Shown here: piece after piece, positions 1-7,300 of the stretch | Layout of the letters: the number at the start of each line of letters is the position of its first letter | Position numbering within the stretch: the stretch's first letter is position 1 | Source of the DNA: an uncultured Saprospiraceae bacterium | Lineage (GTDB): Bacteria > Bacteroidota > Bacteroidia > Chitinophagales > Saprospiraceae | Length of the DNA: 8,099 nucleotides | NCBI GenBank assembly: GCA_938033975.1 | Contig: CALHKJ010000291.1 | Location: 1 to 8,099 of the forward strand | Direction of reading: 5' to 3' | The notes under the pieces: generated by a model | The model's input: the letters and a program-made list of their open reading frames with translations, nothing else | Databases searched by the model: none | What the model was told of the DNA's origin: nothing | Made by a program: the position numbers and the translations under genes

Positions 1-561
1 TATAGCCAATATATTGGCTGCCGTGATACTGAGTATAAAAGACTCAATCGTCAAATCTTTAAGAATATAAATCTGTATTCCAAGGATGGCAATAAGCAAT
101 ATTTTATCCAAAACAGAAAAGAGGGTTTCTTTTCCATAGTCCCCCATTGCAGGGAAATGGCTTTTTATAAATACATAAAAAGAGGAAAGGAAAAAATTCA
201 AAGCTATCATACCAAGGAGCCTGAAGTAGTTTGATGGGTAACCAATCCATGTTCCGGCTATTCCAAGAAAGAGCAAAAACAGAAGACCCAACCAAAGCTT
301 CATGATAATCGTCTGACCAATACGAGCCGCAAGATTTGTACGATTTTCAGCTACCCATTTTGTATTCTGATTATGGATACCCGGATCAAGGATGATCTGA
401 AATAAAAAACAAAAATTTAGAAGGCCGAAATAAAGACCCCAGGAGTTAGGACCAAGCAGGTTTTGTGCCTGTGTCTCAATTCCAAAAATATAGATCGGCT
501 TAATCAAAAGATTTGCAAACAAAAGAAAGGCCAAATATTTTCCGAAGGACTTGTTGGGCAT
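1..561 (-). CDS. Polysaccharide/oligosaccharide flippase (Wzx-like, MOP superfamily), N-terminal part
   Basis: This is an open frame of exactly 187 codons from an ATG at 561 (complement) to the window edge with no stop, so the gene is truncated by the window. The protein starts MPNKSFGKYLAFLLFANLL and is strongly hydrophobic. Likely membrane segments lie at residues 9-28, 38-58, 85-105, 112-132 and 147-165, with another beginning near 172. After the second segment is LDPGIHNQNTKWVAENR (58-74), which resembles the loop after TM2 in Wzx/O-antigen flippases of the MOP superfamily (typically D-x-G-x-x-N...R/K-x-x-A). Members of that family move undecaprenyl-linked oligosaccharide across the inner membrane for O-antigen or exopolysaccharide synthesis. 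Substrate and operon partners lie outside the window. The start was chosen because it is the first ATG before the hydrophobic segment and a palindrome ends nine bases upstream. The assignment rests on topology and one motif, so another MATE-fold transporter remains possible. Confidence 0.72.
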   Translation of the reverse strand, partial: MPNKSFGKYLAFLLFANLLIKPIYIFGIETQAQNLLGPNSWGLYFGLLNFCFLFQIILDPGIHNQNTKWVAENRTNLAARIGQTIIMKLWLGLLFLLFLGIAGTWIGYPSNYFRLLGMIALNFFLSSFYVFIKSHFPAMGDYGKETLFSVLDKILLIAILGIQIYILKDLTIESFILSITAANILAI

Positions 562-569
562 GGCGCTAA

Positions 570-599
570 ATTAAGAAAAGACTAGAGTCTTTTCTTAAT
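570..599. repeat. Perfect 14-bp inverted repeat with 2-bp centre
   Basis: The arms attaagaaaagact (570-583) and agtcttttcttaat (586-599) are perfect reverse complements around a central AG. The palindrome sits eight bases from the start codon of the minus-strand flippase, so any flippase transcript starting further upstream would carry this hairpin directly before its AUG. It could be an operator, a translation-modulating hairpin, or the edge of the neighbouring inserted cassette. No T-run follows on the plus strand, so it is not a typical terminator in that direction. The symmetry is seen directly; its function is unknown. Confidence 0.8.
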
Positions 600-602
600 G
601 AC

Positions 603-627
603 TCGCTGCGCTTCGCTGGCTGGGGAC
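603..627 (-). repeat. GC-rich element, inverted copy of the 16-bp motif found after the four-helix-bundle gene
   Basis: The segment contains cgctgcgct (604-612) and gctggggac (619-627). These are the reverse complements of agcgcagcg (for example 1057-1065) and gtccccagc (1035-1043) in the array downstream of the four-helix-bundle gene. Read as two degenerate units (603-612 partial, 613-627 nearly complete), it is one and a half inverted copies of the consensus GTCYCCAGCGCAGCGT. It stands out as GC-rich against its AT-rich surroundings. With the downstream array it brackets the small gene as an imperfect inverted repeat. Confidence 0.65.
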
Positions 628-667
628 TTTGTTTGTTTACATTTTTATAGAAATCTCACTATTAGGT

Positions 668-1027
668 ATGGAACATAATTATAGAAGATTAAAAATTTGG
701 CAAAAATCTATGGAATTGGTTTGTATGATCTATAAAATCACGCAATCCTTTCCCAAAGAAGAAAAATTTGGCTTGGTGAGTCAAATGAGAAGAGCTGCAG
801 TTTCAATTCCTTCAAATATAGCTGAAGGTTCATGCAGAAATTCAGAAAAACACTTTTCTAACTTTATTCAAAACTCAACAGGTTCACTTTATGAGTTAGA
901 GACTCAGTTAATAATATCGCAAGATCAAGATTTCATCTCCAAAGAACAATTAGATATTCTTACATCCGATATCCTGAAAATTGATAAGATGCTCTACACT
1001 TTCAATAATAAAGTACTCAAGAAATAG
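668..1027 (+). CDS. Four-helix-bundle protein (23S rRNA intervening-sequence / S23-Avd-like family)
   Basis: The product is a 119-residue protein, MEHNYRRLKIWQKSMELV..., ending at a TAG. It carries the hallmarks of the four helix bundle family named after ORFs in 23S rRNA intervening sequences: an N-terminal LKIWQKSMEL helix (8-17), then FPKEEKFGLVSQMRRAAVSI (28-47) leading into PSNIAEG (48-54), and amphipathic helices to the C-terminus. About 120 residues is the usual family length. The same fold includes the Avd accessory proteins of diversity-generating retroelements, but no reverse transcriptase or template/variable repeat pair is visible here. Family members form oligomeric helical bundles and many are basic and bind nucleic acid; the role of stand-alone copies is not established. 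The frame is open back to an ATG at 629, but the start at 668 is preferred because family members normally begin a few residues before L-K-x-W. A weak TAnnTTTG-like box (TACATTTT, 638-645) lies upstream. GC-rich inverted repeats flank the gene. Confidence 0.85.
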   Translation: MEHNYRRLKIWQKSMELVCMIYKITQSFPKEEKFGLVSQMRRAAVSIPSNIAEGSCRNSEKHFSNFIQNSTGSLYELETQLIISQDQDFISKEQLDILTSDILKIDKMLYTFNNKVLKK

Positions 1028-1034
1028 CATAGAG

Positions 1035-1120
1035 GTCCCCAGCATTGCGTGTCTCCAGCGCAGCGTGTCCCCAGCGCAGCGTGTCCCCAGCATAGCGTGT
1101 CTCCAACGCAGCGTGTCCAC
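1035..1120 (+). repeat. Tandem array of a 16-bp GC-rich unit (five copies plus a partial one)
   Basis: Successive 16-bp units begin at 1035, 1051, 1067, 1083 and 1099, followed by a partial unit gtccac (1115-1120). The consensus is GTCYCCAGCGCAGCGT. Units differ at only a few positions: C/T at position 4, and single or double changes within the central GCGCAG. The array starts seven bases after the stop codon of the four-helix-bundle gene. Short open frames through it are artefacts of the repeat. There are no spacers, so it is not a CRISPR array. An inverted copy lies on the other side of the gene (603-627). Confidence 0.9.
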
Positions 1121-1130
1121 AAAAAACCCC

Positions 1131-1159
1131 TCTGGAATCTGGTATCTGGAAGTCTGGTG
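1131..1159 (+). repeat. Short tandem array of a TCTGGWA-like heptamer
   Basis: Four consecutive units are visible: tctggaa (1131), tctggta (1138), tctggaag (1145, one base longer) and tctggtg (1153). The array follows the 16-bp array after an A-rich linker (1121-1130). It is non-coding and may have arisen by replication slippage. The remainder of this intergenic stretch, 1160-1289, is AT-rich with nothing recognisable in it. Confidence 0.7.
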
Positions 1160-1289
1160 TCTATAAAACACTGTTCTTACCAAACAACAAAACAATTTAT
1201 AAAAATACATAATTCCCTATCCATCAGCCTCGTCTAGTTAAAACTTCAATTAACGTATTATATATTTCTTTAATATGTATTTGTTTACT

Positions 1290-1297
1290 TACATTTG
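1290..1297 (+). promoter_or_regulatory. Candidate Bacteroidota -7 promoter box for the giant secreted-protein gene
   Basis: TACATTTG at 1290-1297 is an exact match to the Bacteroidota housekeeping -7 element TAnnTTTG. Transcription would start around 1302-1305, giving a 5' untranslated region of about 60 bases. No clean TTTG -33 element is seen at the usual spacing (the region around 1265-1271 reads tttcttt), so the call is tentative. Ahead of the start codon at 1365 is an A-run (1351-1358) instead of a Shine-Dalgarno sequence, which is normal for this phylum. Confidence 0.4.
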
Positions 1298-1364
1298 ACG
1301 AACCGAATTATCTTTCCCACTACAGTATAAAATATATTTCCCTAACCGATAAAAAAAATCCGAT

Positions 1365-4300
1365 ATGTTCCCAAAACATGTCAGATGGTATCGTTTGCTA
1401 CTCCTATTATTAGTAGTAGTAAATTGCGACGAGGCCATTGCAAAAACCGATAGCAACCTTGATCTCGATTCCGGGCCAGGTATTATAGTTACCTGCCCGG
1501 CCGCTTCGATTGGATCCACCAATTGCGGAGATCAAGCACCCCCAATGCAAGCTTCCTTTACGAATTCAATTTCCGACGGAGACATTGCTGCATTCTCATT
1601 GATTGGGGGATCAATCACAGGTACTCCTTGTGGTGAAATCATTATACTTGGTATTGAAGCAGGCACAGGTGTTACTTTCGATGGTTGCAATTTTGTAAGC
1701 CGCCAGTTTCTAATTTATGATGATGCAAATATCGATGGTATATTAGATTTCACTGAATTTGTTCAAAGTTGTACTGTAGATTATAGTATTGGAGATATTA
1801 CGGCACCAGAAATAATTGGTAGCCAACCATTATTCATTAGCTGCTTTTCACCAAATCCAGAAGAAGAGATTCAAGCTTGGTTAGATCAAGCAGCTTTTTC
1901 ATTTGTTCAAGATTGTAGTAGTGTAACTGTAAGCAACAATTATAATGAAGTCTTTAATGTATGTAATGAAATAAATCAAGAAGTCACCTTCACATATGTC
2001 GACGAGTGTGGTAACTCAACAGAATTTATGCAGATTATTAACTATGAATTCTTTGATCCATTTATTGATTGTTTTCCTCTTCTTATTGGCTGTTCAGAGA
2101 TTCAAGACTTGGCTAGTGGACCAGAGACATTGATAGAGTTTAACTTTTTTTATGGTTCTGCTGAATTTTGTAACCCAGATAATGTTACAGTTAGCTTTAC
2201 CGATAGTGAACCAATTGACTTCTGTTCTGTAGAGGGAAATAATTTGGGCTCATTTGTAAGAACTTATAATTTCACTGACAACAATTGTGGGCAAACATAT
2301 TCTTGTGAAACAACAATTGAATATTTTAGGTTTCCACCTGAAATTTCTTGTCCAATTTATTCATGTGAAATTGGTTTGTTACCCGGTGCTACAAGTGTAG
2401 AGGAGTTTGAAGCACAAGGCGGTTTTGTAGAAGGTTGTGGAGATTTATCAATCAGTTTTGTTGATAGCCCGCCATTGAGTGGGACAGATATTTGTGATGT
2501 AGGAGGAATGGTAAGAACATACACAGTAACTGATGAATGTGGATCAACTGCTTCATGTCAACAAATTTTTGCTTTCGACTCTATGTTGGAGTTAACATGC
2601 CCACCAGATGGAAATGGAATTTCATGTACTAGTGATTATGCTAGCTCAGGTACTTTGGATGCACAAGAATATATGGCAAATGGAATATTTGTTAATGCAT
2701 GCAGTGAATTTGTATTGACTTATCAAGATACTCCCTCAGGTGCTGATCCTTGTGAACTAGGGATTCCTATTACCAGAGAATTGACGCTAATTTCTTCTTG
2801 TGGTGGAAGTACAAGCTGTTCATATACATTTGTTTTTGAAGAAAATCTTCTTGAGATAGAATGTCCTGAACAAACTCCAGCCATTTTTAACTATGGTGAT
2901 CCTGAGCTTGAAGCTGCGACCACAGTAGAGGAATTCAACGACATTGGTGGAGCAATTTTAAATAGTTGTTCGACAGTATCAATTAGCCATAATGACCTTG
3001 TAGAAATATTTGACGATGGTTTTGGTTTTATAGAAAGAGAATATTCCTTTACCAATGAATGTGGTGGAATAAGCATCTGCAATCAATTCTTGGAGGTTTT
3101 CTTTACTGCTACTGACCTTGAGTTAAGCTGTGGAACAACAACAGATATAATTGTAGATTGTAATGATGCTAACCCTGACGGTCCAAGTATAAATGAACTG
3201 GTTTTGGTGCAATTATCTAATTGTACAACAGAACTTAATGAGGTTAATGTATCAACACAAATATCAAATAATTTTTCAGGAATAACATACTCCGGAAGCG
3301 GCACTTCTCAAGAAGTAATATTTACCTTGAGTGATAATTTTGGAAACACCTTAGAGTGCCCTAAAACGATAACACTTATTGGTGATTGCCCAATTGGTGT
3401 AGACTGTTCTGCAGCAACTGATATTGTAGTTGACTGCAACAATGCAGGCTCAACACCGACAGGTTTAAATGATTTAATTGCAGCCCAAGCGGCTATATGT
3501 GCAAGTGCTATTGAGACAGCATCTGTTTCACCTGATGGTGGACCGGTTACAGTTTTTAATAACTTTTCTGGCATAACGTATTCAGGTAGTGGTACTACAC
3601 AAGATATTATTTTTACGGTTGTTGATAATCAAGGTACATTGACCCAATGTCCAAAAACAGTAACTGTTATAGGAAATTGTAATTCTATTAGTTGTCCTTC
3701 AGACCTTTTATTGGTATGTCAGGATGGTTACCCAGAACCTGCAACAAGTTTTAGTGAATTTTTAGCCTTAGGAGGAAACTTTGATTTTGGAACATGTGGA
3801 ACAGGCACAATAAGTTCTTCAGATGATGTTAATTTCGAAGATTTAGGATTTTGTTTTGATGAAGATGCAAGAATTGTAAGAGAATATACTCTAACTGACG
3901 GTTGTGGAGCTGTGTTTAATTGCACACAGATAATAGACTTTATCCCACATACCGAAGACCCTGAAATAAATTGTGGTAACAGCCTTACAGTTGATACGAA
4001 TACTGATGAATGCACTTACCAAGCAATTCTTACTCCACCAACAGCAGTAAGCGCTTGCCATAATATTGAAATAGTAAGTGTTACAAGTCAGTTTCCAAAC
4101 AATGAAGTAAATCTAAGTATAGGACAACATATCATCGAATGGATAGCAATAGATGTGTGCGGACAAGAGAGTGCTTGCAATCAATTAATAAATGTTGCTG
4201 GTGATGTTAGTAATGACCTTTCATTGATTTGTGCAGGTGGTCAATTAGCAATATTAGAAGATAATGGTTTTGCGAGCGTACCGGCATTACAATTTGTAGA

Positions 4301-7300
4301 TCAAACCGTTAATACTTGTGGAGATTCGGGACCATATACATATGATGTTAGAAGGTTGAACCCTGGTCAATGTAGTACTGGCAGCGGAATGGCATTCTCT
4401 AGCTCTTTGACAATTTGTTGTGAGGATTTAATCTCAGGTGTAATTGCAGTCGAAGTAAGAGTTATAGATGCTAATGGGGATCAAGCTACCTGTGAGTCAA
4501 GGGTGGAAGCTAGAGATATAATCAGACCAATAATTTCTTGTCCACCTAATCTTGATGTCTCATGTACAACCAATATTAATCTTGCCGATCTCTTGGATTT
4601 CGGCGTGGCAACTGCGTCAGATAATTGCCAAATAGATTTAAATATTACTGAATCAGTTGTTGACAATAGAGATGCCTGTGGTGTAGGACAAATTTTAAGA
4701 ACATTTATTGCCACAGATCTTGCTAACAATAATACAAGTTGTACTCAGACGATAAATGTTACTGGAGATTCAGCAGGCCCAATAATTACCTGCCCTCAAG
4801 ATTTGACTGTTGATGCAAATGATGGTAACTGTGCATATACTGCAGTACTTACACCACCGAGTGCTACAAGTTCATGTACAAATGTAAATGTGCTTAGCGT
4901 TACCAGTCAGTTTCCAAACAATGAAATAAATCTTGAAACAGGAACACATATAATAGAATGGACGGCGACTGATGAATGTGGGCGAGTAAGTACTTGTAAC
5001 CAAACAATTAATGTAGTTGGCGGTGAAAATGATTTTAGTATTGTTTGCGAAGGAATATTATGTGCATATCTAGAAGAAGATGGAACTGCAAATGTTCCAG
5101 CCTCACAATACGTATATGAAATATACGATGACTGTGGAAGTGGCGGACCTTATGTCTATGAAATAAGAAGACGTTACCCAGGTCAATGTGATGGCAGTGC
5201 AGGCACGGCATTCACACCATCTCTTAGTGTCTGTTGTGAAGACCTTTTAGTTGGTCAAATTAATATTGACGTTAGAGTAACTAATACAAGTAATGGCAAC
5301 ACAGCAATTTGTCAACCTATATTAGAAGTCAAAGATTTAATAGCTCCTAGGATAGCATCTTGCCCTGCTAATCAAAACATTTCTTGTGCTAGTATCTTAG
5401 ATCTAAATGATCTTTCAGCCTTTGGATCAGCAACAGCGACAGATAATTGTCCAGATGGTCTAACTGTTATTGAGTCTTTTGAAGATAATAGAGAAGATTG
5501 TGGATTTGGAGATATAGTAAGAATCTTTACTTTCAAAGATGCCTCAAACAATACAGTTTCTTGTTCACAGGTACTTACTGTTACCAACAACGATCCATTT
5601 GTAGAAGATGATATTGTTTGGCCTGGAGATAAATTATTTGCAAATATTTGCAGCGATGAAATTCCAGGACCTGATATGGCAGGTAGTCCTACTTTCACTA
5701 CTAATGCATGTTCAGAACCTCTAATAACTCGTACTGACCATTTACAGGTAGAAGGACCTGGTTGTATAATAGTAACTAGAAATTGGGTTGTTCTTGATTG
5801 GTGTCAATTTGACAATGGTGCTGATCCATCAACATACAGATGGGAATATAATCAGATCATTACAATTCAAAATACAATAGCTCCAGTTTTCGATACATGT
5901 GAATCTACAGTAGAAGAATGTGGTAATGAACAGACTTGTACTGGAATGATAAACTTAAGTGTAAGTGCAACGGATGATTGCTCAAGCAGTAGTGATCTAA
6001 GATATGTATATACCTTGACGCTTGAAAACGGTACTATCATAAATGGTCAAGGCAATTCAATTAATGCACCTTATCCATATGGACATCACACAATAGTTTG
6101 GGCAGTAAATGATGGATGTGGAAATGTAGCAAGCTGCGCTCAGGATATAATTATAAAGGATTGTAAAGCACCGAATGCTATTTGCCTAAGCGGTATAAAT
6201 ATCAACCTTACACAGGCACCAGGTGGTGTGCCATTAGCAGAAATATGGGCAAAAGACTTAGATGCAAGTACCAGTGATAACTGCACCGAAACTGAAGCAT
6301 TAGAATATGCATTTGATATGAACTTCACTCAGCCAGCCTTAGTGTTTGATTGTAGCCATGTTGGAGTATCACAAATTGTGAGGATGTATGTAAGAGATGG
6401 TGACGGTAATGTAGGTTTCTGTAAAACAACCTTGCAAGTTCAAGATAATCATAACCTATGTGATGAATTTGTAATTGAACCTACTGATGAAGCTGAAGTA
6501 ATGATTCAAGGTAGAATTGCAACAGAAGGAAATTTGACAATGGAAAATGTTGATGTGATGTTAGAAAACTCAGCTGATGCAATGCATTATATGACCGATC
6601 AAAATGGCGAATATGCATTTGAAAGTCTAGCTATGTATGATGACTTCAATCTAGTGCCAACTTTCCAAGATGATATATTAAATGGAATATCTACTATAGA
6701 TGTATTATATATCCAGAGACATATTCTAGGAATAGAAAAACTAGATACACCATATAAGATAATTGCTGCAGATGTAAATAACTCAAAAACCGTGAGTGCT
6801 GTAGACATTATTGAGTTAAGAAAAGTAATTCTTGGCTTGAAAGATGAATTTGACAATTCGACAGTTTGGAGATTTGTAAATCCAAATGACGGAATGGTAG
6901 ACCCAGAACATCCATTTCCGTACAATGAAAATATGACTTTAACGGATCTTGATCATGATGCTAGCAATATGGATTTTGTTGGTGTGAAGACAGGTGATGT
7001 GAATTATAGTGCGTTGATCAACGGTTTCATCCCAGAGACCTTTTCCTTTAGATCCCAAGAAACTCTAAGACTAGTTAGTTCTAGTGTAGAGGGGGGTTCT
7101 ATCCAACTAACAGTAAATAACGATCAATCATTATTAGGGTTCCAATTAGCATTTAGGGTCTCTGGCTCTATGGATCAATTTAATCTTAGTTCATCTATCA
7201 TTGATATTGATGAAAGCAACTATGCCATCCATGATGACTTATTGAAGATTAGCTGGTCCTCAGCAGAGGCAATCGACTTGACAAAGGGTATGGAGTTATT

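Noticed and set aside
629..667. Upstream ATG start for the four-helix-bundle gene
   Set aside because: The extra 13 residues have no counterpart in the family's usual N-terminus, and the segment overlaps the GC-rich flanking element and a possible promoter box.
668..1027. Accessory (Avd) gene of a diversity-generating retroelement
   Set aside because: The fold family fits, but there is no reverse transcriptase, no template/variable repeat pair and no C-type-lectin target in the window.
1035..1120. CRISPR array
   Set aside because: The 16-bp units abut each other with no spacers, and there are no cas genes.
981..1237. Small open frames through the 16-bp repeat array on both strands
   Set aside because: The translations are repetitive products of the tandem array. 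The unit length is not a multiple of three, and the frames overlap the four-helix-bundle gene.
1365..1440. Lipoprotein signal peptide in the giant protein (VVNC, Cys at residue 21)
   Set aside because: Asn immediately before the Cys does not fit the lipobox, a conventional AIA cleavage site follows, and the protein has a T9SS sorting domain.
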